From positions 1 through 6,778 of the forward strand of contig DAOUKT010000001.1 in assembly GCA_034421015.1 (NCBI GenBank): DNA of 6,778 nt, in the 5' to 3' direction. The translations under genes and the position numbers were made by a program. Source of the stretch: DAOUJW01 sp034421015 (lineage in GTDB: Bacteria; Chloroflexota; Dehalococcoidia; Lucifugimonadales; UBA2985). Numbering within the stretch: the stretch's first letter is position 1; each line of letters starts with the position of its first letter. The notes beneath the pieces are model-generated. The model was not told the DNA's origin and ran no database searches. It worked only from the letters and a program-made list of their open reading frames with translations. Below are positions 1 through 4,787 of the stretch, piece by piece.

Positions 1-223
1 ACGAGTAATCGCTCGTTGCGGGGGTGGAGGTTTCGAGCAAGAGCTCGCTGTAGATGAGGACAAGGGACGTATCTTTCAGGTTCGCCACTTGCAGTGTCGG
101 GGCGATGGCGTCCGCGCGCGTTTGCAGGGCATGCAACAGGAATAGACTCGCCAGGAAGCCGAGGGCTGCCAACGAGAGGAGGACACGGAGAAATCCCGAT
201 GAGGGGGTACGAAGGGGGCTCAA
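1..223 (-). CDS. N-terminus of a membrane-anchored protein of unknown function (runs off the left edge)
   Basis: The minus-strand frame ending at base 1 is open for its whole length and reads like protein. A short polar start (SPLRTPSSGF) is followed by one hydrophobic segment at about residues 12-32 (VLLSLAALGFLASLFLLHAL), then a soluble part with VANLKDTSLVLIYSELLLE. Third codon positions are mostly G or C, as in the neighbouring genes, whereas the opposite strand gives an Arg/Cys-rich shadow. It is probably an exported or single-pass inner-membrane protein with its bulk outside the window. I do not recognise the family. The start is uncertain. TTG at 223 sits just before the hydrophobic segment but lacks a ribosome site. 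A CTG at 286, in frame, has a good AAGGAGAG six bases upstream, and the frame is closed by a TGA at 302-304. There is no in-frame ATG or GTG. Confidence 0.55.
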   Translation of the reverse strand, partial: MSPLRTPSSGFLRVLLSLAALGFLASLFLLHALQTRADAIAPTLQVANLKDTSLVLIYSELLLETSTPATSDYS

Positions 224-292
224 AGTCTTTTGGGACTGCGGCCGAGGTACATTTGGGCTACTAGTGGAATCCTCGATTAGCCACAGCGCCGT

Positions 293-340
293 CTCTCCTT
301 TTCAACTGACACATTTATGCTGCAATTTCCAGAAAGACAA
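293..340 (-). promoter_or_regulatory. Candidate promoter and ribosome binding site for the left-edge gene
   Basis: Reading the minus strand there is TTGTCT (335-340), a 15-base spacer and CATAAA (314-319; or ATAAAT one base further with a 16-base spacer), then AAGGAGAG (293-300). The -35 matches four of six consensus bases and the -10 four of six; the spacer is short. The leader would be about 20 bases before the ribosome site. The strong Shine-Dalgarno with no ATG or GTG at the proper distance in the open frame is odd. Either a non-standard CTG start at 286 is used or the TTG at 223 is. Confidence 0.35.
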
Positions 341-423
341 GCTGACGGAGCTGGCGCCAGGCCAACCCCGGCAGCGCCGCGGAGGGTGTCTCTGGAATAA
401 GGTCTCCAGTGTCAGGATGGTGG

Positions 424-508
424 AGTATACCAGTTGTGTGTAAAGCAAGCGTAAGAAAATCGCCTGAATTCGGTCAATTGATGTGAGGTTTGTGTAAAGT
501 CGGTGTAA
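424..508 (-). promoter_or_regulatory. Two tandem direct-repeat pairs with a TATACT box (possible OmpR/PhoB-type control site)
   Basis: On the plus strand TGTGTAAAG-N5-GTAA occurs twice, at 437-454 and 491-508, 54 bases apart. Each copy holds two half-sites with an 11-base period. Read on the minus strand the pairs are TTACACCGACT-TTACAC and TTACGCTTGCT-TTACAC, and the second is followed after 8 bases by TATACT (424-429). Members of the OmpR/PhoB family bind direct repeats of about 11-bp period placed in the -35 region of activated promoters, and this layout resembles that. No regulator gene is in the window. The transcript would run towards the left-edge gene with a leader of over 120 bases. 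Assignment is inference from spacing and layout. Confidence 0.35.
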
Positions 509-967
509 TCCCCTCGCGTGGACGCTAACGTCGACAGCGCCGGGGCGCAGGCGGGTTCCCACTGAACTTGGCGCCCTGGCAAATGCTCATATGCCAGACC
601 TGGTCGGTAACAAACTGGCATGAACGCCGAAGGGGCTAGCAGAGATATGGCTCAGGCAAAGCGGACCAGGACGGCGCGTAGAGTGAAGAGTGGGCCCGCC
701 ATGACAACTTACGTTGCTGGAGCGATTTGGGTGTCGCCACTATCTGTAAGTATTCAGGGAAAACGGAACAGCATTTGAAGCGGAAAGACCCGAGAGTTTG
801 GAGGTTTGATTGGCTACCAGGATGACGTAGAGTGCCTCCCGGCAGCTAGGATCATGGCTTGGAATGGGAACTACGACCTTGCCTCAACGAGCAAAGCGGG
901 CGACTATCAGCAGTCAACAAGCAGTATTTTGCTCAAAATCAACTATTGCGTACTCTGATTTGGCGCT
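509..967. other. Gene-free stretch
   Basis: I see no credible protein-coding region on either strand here. The longer open frames are unlike known proteins, lack ribosome sites and have no codon bias. Composition is less GC-rich than in the genes around it. The only structure I could pick out is the CTGGCA/TGCCAG inverted-repeat cluster at 576-621. The stretch may be decayed sequence associated with the broken restriction gene next to it, but no recognisable fragment remains. Confidence 0.5.
576..621. repeat. Alternating CTGGCA / TGCCAG inverted repeats
   Basis: CTGGCA at 576-581, TGCCAG at 592-597 and CTGGCA at 615-620 form two overlapping dyads that share the middle arm. The right-hand pair extends to seven bases (ATGCCAG 591-597 with CTGGCAT 615-621) around a 17-base centre; the left pair has a 10-base centre. 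It could be an operator with alternative half-site pairing or mutually exclusive RNA hairpins. No gene start follows closely, so function is unknown. Confidence 0.3.
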
Positions 968-1333
968 TCACCCCTCACCCACCAGCCCCAGGATCCCGGC
1001 TATGCGCCGAGCGGTGTCCGTGAAGTGCTGCACCTCTTCCGGCTTCAGGGGCGGTCAAGGACGCCGCTCTCCCGGTAGGAGAGCCACTTCTTGAGTACCT
1101 GGTAGCCGCCCAGCTTGTAGCTCCACACCGCCGCGGGCACGTTGCGCCAGTAGGCGCGGTCGTTTAGGTGGATGCCAAAGGTGGTGGCGCCGAGGGCGTT
1201 TGCGGCGCTGCCCAGGGGCGCGTCGTGGAGCGTCCGTACAAGGCGGAGGAGCGGGCGGCCTGGCCCGGATGCGACGCAGCTCTGAGAAGTACGCTTCGAC
1301 TGCTGTGGTCAGCCTGGTTGTGGTTGGAGGCAT
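968..1333 (-). pseudogene. Remnant of a Type ISP restriction-modification enzyme: N-terminus joined to C-terminus, frameshifted
   Basis: From ATG at 1333 the minus strand reads MPPTTTRLTTAVEAYF then SELRRIRA. This matches my knowledge of the N-terminus of large single-chain Type ISP (LlaBIII-like) enzymes, which combine nuclease, helicase-like ATPase, N6-adenine methylase and specificity domains. After about 24 codons, near 1260, the coding frame changes and what follows is the extreme C-terminus: NDRAYWRNVPAAVWSYK, then GGYQVLKKWLSYRE and SGVLDRP. This frame stops at TGA 1045-1047. Skipping one base at the C-run (GGGG at 1048-1051 on the plus strand) restores LKPEEVQHFTDTARRIAG, the usual family ending, down to TGA at 968-970. 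Intact genes encode roughly 1000 or more residues, so nearly the whole enzyme, including all catalytic parts, is gone. A TAGAAT box six bases before the ATG could once have given a leaderless transcript. The family call rests on remembered motifs, but the C-terminal block is distinctive. Confidence 0.75.
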
Positions 1334-1571
1334 GGGGCTATTCTACGCTATACCTGCGTGTGGCTGAACCCCCAACTTGGCGCAAGGCGACGGATACAGA
1401 TGCAGCCTGTCCCGGGTCGGGGACCGGACCCTCCAGGTTTCTCGTCAGGAATCCCTGGAAAAAGCCAAACAACGGAGTCAATTATTGCCGGGCCGCACTG
1501 CCTTGACAAGCGTTCGGACCCGTTTGCTTTCTGCGTTCCGACAAGCTCACCATGAGCGGGAACCAGGAATA

Positions 1572-1588
1572 TCTCACTCCCTGTGAGA
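1572..1588 (-). terminator. Weak hairpin after the permease stop codon
   Basis: TCTCAC (1572-1577) and GTGAGA (1583-1588) form a perfect six-base stem around a five-base loop, seven bases past the permease stop on the minus strand. No T-run follows (TATTCCTGG), so this is at best a weak or factor-assisted 3' end. Confidence 0.3.
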
Positions 1589-1594
1589 AGTCCC

Positions 1595-2881
1595 TTACCT
1601 GTAGCGGGGCCTCTGAAGGGACGCGAACAGCACTGCTGAAATGACGAGCAGAGCGGCAAAGCTGAGGAAGGCGATGCGATAGCTGCCGGTGACGTCGAAT
1701 ATATACGCTGCGTAGTAAGGGCCCAGCATGGAGCCCGCCATCTGCACCATGCCGGAGAGACCCAGGATGGTCCCGAATGACCTGCGCCCGAAGTAGTCGC
1801 CCTTGATGGCCGGCATAGTGGCCGCAGAGCAGCCGTAGGAGGGGGCGTAGAGGGCCACGAACAGGAGTATGTGCCACAGGTTCTGGGCGTAGGCGATGAC
1901 CAGGCAGGAGACGGCCAGGGAGCAGACGCTTCCCACGGCGATTATCTTGGTGCCAAAGGTGTCGTTCAGGAAACCGCCGCCAAGTCTCCCGATGATGCTG
2001 ACCATTCCCATGGAGCCAAGCACGGCGGCAGCCGTGGTCCCGGAGAAGCCCAGGTCCTCCACCAGGGGTATCGCGTGCAGGGTCGCGGCGCCCGTCACCA
2101 GCAGCCGGATGGCGAATCCGAAGGACAGGACCCAGAAGGGCTTGGTCATCAGGGCCTCCATCACGCTCATCCCTATGTCCGGCTCATCCTCCGGCTGGGT
2201 TTTGGCTACGTCGGCTGCATCCTCCGACCCGCCGCGTATGTCCAGATTGCGGACGCGCCCCGGGGCCACCGTGTCGCCGTCGGGCATCAAGCCGTACTGT
2301 TCCGGCCTGTGCCGCATCACAAGGGCCGTCGGCACTCCCACGAGAATCGTCCCTATGCCCGTGGCAACGAAGGCCATTCTCCAGCCGTACATGTCGATGA
2401 ACCACGCGACGACAATCACGCCTGCCGCTCCCACCGCCACGGCAGAGCGCAGCAGCCCGAAGGCCGTGCCCCGCCTGCGGATGAACCAGTTGGCCACCGT
2501 GGTGTCTATGGCGACCATGGAGCTGAGGCTCCGGCCCGCCGTCACCATGAGGATGAATATGACGTAGAAGGCCAGGATGGTGTTGATTCTGGACAGGAGC
2601 ACCATGCCCGCGCCGGTAATGATGACGCCCAGCAGGATCATGATACGCGGGCCGAACCTGTCGACCAGGAACCCCTCGATTCCGCCCAGGAACCCGGCCT
2701 CCAGCCTGGAGAGGGAGACGGCGCCGGCAAGGGCCGTGCGGCCCCATCCAAAGTAGTCGGTGAGGCGCTTGTAGAAGAGGCTCAGGCCGTAGGCGCCGGT
2801 CATGCTGCTGAAGGTGAGCAGCAGGAACGCGGCGAGGACTATCCACCAGCCGTAGAAGACTTTGGGCCTGCTCTCCTGCAA
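1595..2881 (-). CDS. MFS permease, OFA / monocarboxylate-type
   Basis: A polytopic inner-membrane secondary transporter of the major facilitator superfamily. From the TTG at 2881 it has 428 residues, the usual size. The start of helix 1 is VFYGWWIVLAAFLLL. The loop after helix 2 carries the MFS signature GFLVDRFGPR (about residues 70-79), with a second, degenerate copy GGFLNDTFGTK in the C-terminal half. After helix 6 comes RHRPEQYGLMPDGD, which I associate with this OFA/MCT-like subgroup, and a charged cytoplasmic loop at about 190-240 separates the two six-helix bundles. Substrate is unknown; relatives move small organic anions such as carboxylates. An ATG at 2989 would add 36 Arg/Gly/Pro-rich residues, but it lies inside the likely -10 box. 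TTG 2881 is the only start codon between that box and helix 1, and it has AAGGAAGG (2889-2896) seven bases upstream. The gene is divergent from the SWIM gene. Confidence 0.9.
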   Translation of the reverse strand: MQESRPKVFYGWWIVLAAFLLLTFSSMTGAYGLSLFYKRLTDYFGWGRTALAGAVSLSRLEAGFLGGIEGFLVDRFGPRIMILLGVIITGAGMVLLSRINTILAFYVIFILMVTAGRSLSSMVAIDTTVANWFIRRRGTAFGLLRSAVAVGAAGVIVVAWFIDMYGWRMAFVATGIGTILVGVPTALVMRHRPEQYGLMPDGDTVAPGRVRNLDIRGGSEDAADVAKTQPEDEPDIGMSVMEALMTKPFWVLSFGFAIRLLVTGAATLHAIPLVEDLGFSGTTAAAVLGSMGMVSIIGRLGGGFLNDTFGTKIIAVGSVCSLAVSCLVIAYAQNLWHILLFVALYAPSYGCSAATMPAIKGDYFGRRSFGTILGLSGMVQMAGSMLGPYYAAYIFDVTGSYRIAFLSFAALLVISAVLFASLQRPRYR

Positions 2882-2984
2882 CGACGGGCCTTCCTTCCCT
2901 GGCCGGCATGGATAGAGTTCGGTGCGTTCCTGATCGGGGCCGGGGCCGGAATCGCCCCTCGATGCCCCGCGCCTGCCACGGATA

Positions 2985-3014
2985 AACATAAGTCCGAGGA
3001 TTGCTCGGTGTCAA
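2985..3014 (-). promoter_or_regulatory. Permease promoter with a dyad operator in its spacer
   Basis: On the minus strand a perfect -35 TTGACA (3009-3014) is followed by an 18-base spacer and TATGTT (2985-2990, four of six). The spacer is almost filled by a 15-base dyad, CCGAG-CAATC-CTCGG (2994-3008). A dyad between -35 and -10 in a slightly long spacer is the arrangement used by MerR-family regulators (usually 19-20 bases); a repressor would also fit. Transcription would start near 2978, downstream of the ATG at 2989, giving a leader of about 97 bases to TTG 2881. Confidence 0.55.
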
Positions 3015-3058
3015 CCTGAAGTCGTGTCGATACTGCCATCTCTGCCCCTGGAAACCAA

Positions 3059-3087
3059 TTGACCATGATAGCCACAGGGCATAGAAT
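3059..3087 (+). promoter_or_regulatory. Promoter of the SWIM zinc-finger gene
   Basis: TTGACC (3059-3064, five of six), a 17-base spacer and TAGAAT (3082-3087, five of six) make a strong sigma70-type promoter. The start point would be near 3094, leaving a leader of about 28 bases to the ATG at 3122. Because the -35 covers the TTG at 3059, the longer reading frame beginning there cannot be the translated product. Confidence 0.6.
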
Positions 3088-3121
3088 GAAGGGACACACC
3101 TTTGGGATGGGAGGAGATTGC

Positions 3122-3370
3122 ATGTACTCAAGCGTGATTGGCAAGATAGAGAAGGCCAAGAGGTACGCCGAGGAGAAGGGCCGGGTTACCTTCAGCAGCT
3201 TTGTGGTCAACTTCCGCGGCGAAAACGACGACCACAGGGTGGAATACAGCGATGGGGTCCTGTCCTGTACCTGCGCATTCTTTGCCGGTCACGGCTTCTG
3301 TACTCACACCATGGCAATTGAGCGTATGCTTGAGGATATGCTCTCTCCCGTAGAGGCGCCCCAGCGCTAG
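3122..3370 (+). CDS. Small SWIM-type zinc-finger protein
   Basis: An 82-residue cytoplasmic protein. The N-terminal half begins MYSSVIGKIEKAKRYAEEKG, probably a helix, then strands (VTFSSFVVNFRG, HRVEYSDGVLSC) that resemble the short beta part preceding SWIM motifs. The zinc ligands are C49-x-C51-x8-C60-x-H62 (CTCAFFAGHGFCTH), the SWIM pattern CxC...CxH, followed by a helix (TMAIERMLEDML). SWIM modules bind DNA or proteins and are usually parts of larger proteins such as Swi2/Snf2 ATPases or transposases. Here the module is almost the entire protein. I recall similar stand-alone proteins in Chloroflexota, of unknown role. The ATG at 3122 is chosen because AGGAG (3112-3116) lies five bases upstream and a strong promoter ends at 3087. 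The divergent permease is the nearest gene; a regulatory link is possible but unproven. Confidence 0.85.
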   Translation: MYSSVIGKIEKAKRYAEEKGRVTFSSFVVNFRGENDDHRVEYSDGVLSCTCAFFAGHGFCTHTMAIERMLEDMLSPVEAPQR

Positions 3371-3371
3371 A

Positions 3372-3387
3372 CGGCGACCCGTCGCCG
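3372..3387 (+). terminator. GC-rich hairpin directly after the SWIM gene
   Basis: CGGCGAC (3372-3378) and GTCGCCG (3381-3387) are perfectly complementary, beginning two bases after the TAG. As RNA this is a six-pair stem with a CCCG loop. There is no T-run, so it may be a mRNA 3'-end stabiliser or weak terminator rather than a classic intrinsic terminator. Confidence 0.4.
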
Positions 3388-3446
3388 ATGCCCCCTCCCG
3401 CACTTAGAAGGCCTCTGCGTTACTGCGGCGGGGCCCATATTCCGTC

Positions 3447-3522
3447 ATTCCCGTGCAGACGGGAATCCAAGGGTGGGGCTGGGTCTCCGCCGTCCGCCTT
3501 GGACTCCTGCCTGCGCAGGAGT
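3447..3522. repeat. Compound palindromic repeat element with inverted hairpin ends
   Basis: Three hairpins lie end to end. ATTCCCGT-GCAG-ACGGGAAT (3447-3466) is a perfect eight-base stem. CCAAGG (3467-3472) pairs with CCTTGG (3497-3502). ACTCCTGC-CTGC-GCAGGAGT (3503-3522) is a second perfect eight-base stem. The two outer hairpins are diverged inverted copies of each other: the reverse complement of 3447-3468 agrees with 3501-3522 at about 16 of 22 bases. The whole therefore looks like a small element with terminal inverted repeats that are themselves palindromes. REP/MITE-like sequences of this type (GTCATTCCCG...CGGGAATCC) are familiar from many bacterial intergenic regions. It has no coding capacity. 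Confidence 0.65.
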
Positions 3523-3542
3523 GGTCGCGCACAATTGTCGTT

Positions 3543-3565
3543 CTGAGCCCTTCGGCTACGCTCAG
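3543..3565. repeat. CTGAGC...GCTCAG intergenic hairpin
   Basis: CTGAGC (3543-3548) and GCTCAG (3560-3565) form a six-base stem around CCTTCGGCTAC. An alternative pairing of CCCT (3548-3551) with AGGG (3564-3567) is also possible. The CCCTTCGGCTACGCTCAGGG core is one I recognise as a recurrent short intergenic repeat in several bacterial genomes, Chloroflexota included. Function is unknown. Confidence 0.5.
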
Positions 3566-3641
3566 GGTAAACTGCGCGAAGAATCCAGGGCAACACTTGG
3601 ATGTTGACGGTTCACGTCTGAAATCTGCCGGCCTGCGTAAT

Positions 3642-3669
3642 GTAGGGGCGGTTCGCGAACCGCCCCTAC
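3642..3669. repeat. Perfect 28-bp palindrome
   Basis: GTAGGGGCGGTTCG (3642-3655) is followed directly by its exact reverse complement CGAACCGCCCCTAC (3656-3669). As RNA it would form a 12-pair stem with a four-base loop. Repeats beginning TGTAGGGGCGG and ending CCGCCCCTACG are, from memory, very common between genes in Chloroflexota assemblies. The flanking bases 3641 and 3670 do not pair, so the palindrome ends sharply. Confidence 0.7.
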
Positions 3670-3704
3670 GACGTTCCACCGTCGCATTCGGTCCCGCAGC
3701 GGAT

Positions 3705-3728
3705 GGACTCCTGCCTGCGCAGGAGTGG
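3705..3728. repeat. Second copy of the palindromic end of the 3447-3522 element
   Basis: These 24 bases are identical to 3501-3524 (perfect hairpin ACTCCTGC-CTGC-GCAGGAGT with GG on each side), 204 bases downstream and in the same orientation. It is followed by GCGAG-G-CTCGC (3732-3742). TGGACT (3704-3709) pairs with AGTCCA (3752-3757), so this copy may belong to a second, differently built element of about 54 bases. Identity of the arms with diverged surroundings points to recent duplication or conserved pairing. Confidence 0.6.
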
Positions 3729-3791
3729 GGAGCGAGGCTCGCGCCCTTCATAGTCCAGGGATGAGCCGCCGCCCGCACTCGCCTGCTTGCC

Positions 3792-3808
3792 CAATGGGTT
3801 ACAATGGG
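3792..3808 (+). promoter_or_regulatory. Ten-base-spaced CAATGGG direct repeat upstream of the dehydrogenase
   Basis: CAATGGG occurs at 3792-3798 and 3802-3808, one helical turn apart, and overlaps TACAAT (3800-3805), which matches five of six -10 bases. No reasonable -35 lies 16-18 bases upstream, so promoter activity would need an activator. It is the best candidate control site in the 80 bases before the dehydrogenase start, but weak. Confidence 0.25.
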
Positions 3809-3885
3809 CTGAGCATATCGGACCGGAGCAGCCCGCCCGCAGCCCCTGGCGCGGTCGTGAAGGCTCCTCGCGTTGGAGGTGAGCA

Positions 3886-4722
3886 ATGGGTCGACTGGAA
3901 GGCCAGGTGGCAATCGTCACGGGGGGCGCGCAGGGCATAGGGGGCTCGGCGTCGAGGCGGCTGGCGGAGGAGGGGGCCAGGGTGCTCATTGCCGATATCG
4001 ACGTGAGCGCGTCGGAGGCCAACGTGGAGACCATCCGGGCCGCGGGCGGCGTGGCCGACAGCCTGAGGGCCGACCTTGGCGTCCATGACGACATCAAGGC
4101 CATGATCAGCCGCGCTACGCAGCTGTGGGGCAGGCTGGACATCCTGGTCAACAACGCCTACAGCCCCGCGCACGGCGGCGGGCAGGGCGGCGCGCTGGAG
4201 GTGACGGAGGAGGCATGGGACGCCGGCATGGGGCTGCTGGTGAAGTCGATCTTCCTTGGCGTCAAGTACGCCGTGCCGGAGATGCGGAAGACCGGGGCCG
4301 GCAGCATTGTGAACATCTCGTCTGTGCACGGGCTGCTGATGGCCGAGGGCAAGCTGGTCTACGAGGCGGGCAAGTCCGCGGTCATAGGCATGACCCGGCA
4401 GATGGCCATCGACTACGGGCCGATGGGCATCCGGGTGAACGCCATCTGCCCCGGCCACATAGCCACGGAGCGAATCCAGGCCCAGTGGCGCGAGAACCCC
4501 ACCGGCGAGAAGTTCTTTGAGGACCAGTACCCCCTGAGGAAGTTCGGGATGCCGGTGGACGTTGCCAACGCCATCGTGTTCCTCAGCTCAGACGAGGCGT
4601 CCTTCATCACCGGCCATTCCCTGGTTGTGGACGGCGGGCTGACCATCCAGCTCCAGGAGGACTTTGGCGTGCGGCAGGCCAACTACATGCGTGACAACCC
4701 GGAGACCCAGCTGCCGTACTAG
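3886..4722 (+). CDS. Classical short-chain dehydrogenase/reductase (SDR)
   Basis: A 278-residue cytoplasmic NAD(P)-dependent oxidoreductase with a Rossmann fold. The cofactor loop TGGAQGIG is at residues 12-19. D37 after the second strand favours NAD(H). NNAY (89-92) stands where most members have NNAG. The catalytic Ser is S146 in NISSVHG, thirteen residues before catalytic Y159, and YEAGK supplies K163. The CPG motif is at 188-190, and the C-terminal FITGHSLVVDGG (240-251) is typical. Compared with the usual VNLxGxF stretch, the fourth catalytic residue (Asn) appears replaced by Leu (about L118 in GLLVKSIF). A 24-residue polar tail after the last motif is longer than in many relatives. Substrate cannot be told; alcohols, hydroxy-acids or steroids are possible. 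The ATG at 3886 has GGAGGT (3875-3880) five bases upstream. Confidence 0.93.
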   Translation: MGRLEGQVAIVTGGAQGIGGSASRRLAEEGARVLIADIDVSASEANVETIRAAGGVADSLRADLGVHDDIKAMISRATQLWGRLDILVNNAYSPAHGGGQGGALEVTEEAWDAGMGLLVKSIFLGVKYAVPEMRKTGAGSIVNISSVHGLLMAEGKLVYEAGKSAVIGMTRQMAIDYGPMGIRVNAICPGHIATERIQAQWRENPTGEKFFEDQYPLRKFGMPVDVANAIVFLSSDEASFITGHSLVVDGGLTIQLQEDFGVRQANYMRDNPETQLPY

Positions 4723-4739
4723 GGCGGCGAGACCGCCCT
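4721..4739 (+). terminator. Hairpin overlapping the dehydrogenase stop codon
   Basis: AGGGCGG (4721-4727) and CCGCCCT (4733-4739) form a perfect seven-base stem with loop CGAGA. The stem uses the last two bases of the TAG stop. No T-run follows, so termination would be weak, and read-through into the lipoprotein gene 65 bases downstream is possible. Confidence 0.4.
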
Positions 4740-4787
4740 GCACTCCCCGCGGCCTCCATTGCCGCATCATCTACCGGGAGTGATGAA

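Larger units (their letters stand above)
3371..3885. other. Gene-free repeat cluster
   Basis: This 515-base stretch holds no credible gene. The open frames across it pass through palindromes and look like shadows. It contains at least five separate hairpin or palindrome units (annotated individually) packed between the SWIM gene and the dehydrogenase. Such accumulation suggests a site that tolerates repeated insertion of small non-coding elements. Confidence 0.65.

Noticed and set aside
54..443. Plus-strand open frame of 129 codons
   Set aside because: Arg/Cys-rich, with no ribosome site. It lies opposite the better-supported minus-strand membrane protein and extends across its control region.
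647..778. Small basic plus-strand frame of 43 codons starting MAQAKRTRTARR
   Set aside because: No convincing ribosome site, no recognisable family and no conserved neighbour; likely chance.
864..1094. Plus-strand frame of 76 codons
   Set aside because: It overlaps the restriction-gene remnant on the opposite strand, whose C-terminal motifs are specific.
1504..1533. TTGACA at 1504-1509 as a plus-strand promoter
   Set aside because: No -10-like hexamer 16-18 bases downstream and no plus-strand gene follows.
1871..3019. Long plus-strand frame of 382 codons opposite the permease
   Set aside because: Composition is rich in Gly, His, Glu and Ala with no domain. It is a shadow caused by high GC; the minus strand encodes clear MFS helices.
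2184..3131. Minus-strand frame of 315 codons overlapping the permease
   Set aside because: His/Arg/Gly/Pro-rich shadow in a different frame of the same gene.
3371..3885. CRISPR array or tRNA-like cloverleaf in the repeat cluster
   Set aside because: The repeats are unevenly spaced and of different sequence, and no tRNA-like acceptor, T-loop or anticodon arms are present.
3404..3913. Minus-strand frame of 169 codons across the repeat cluster
   Set aside because: It translates straight through palindromic repeats and into the dehydrogenase start; no family resemblance.
3799..4458. Minus-strand frame of 219 codons opposite the dehydrogenase
   Set aside because: His/Gly/Pro-rich antisense shadow of the SDR gene.
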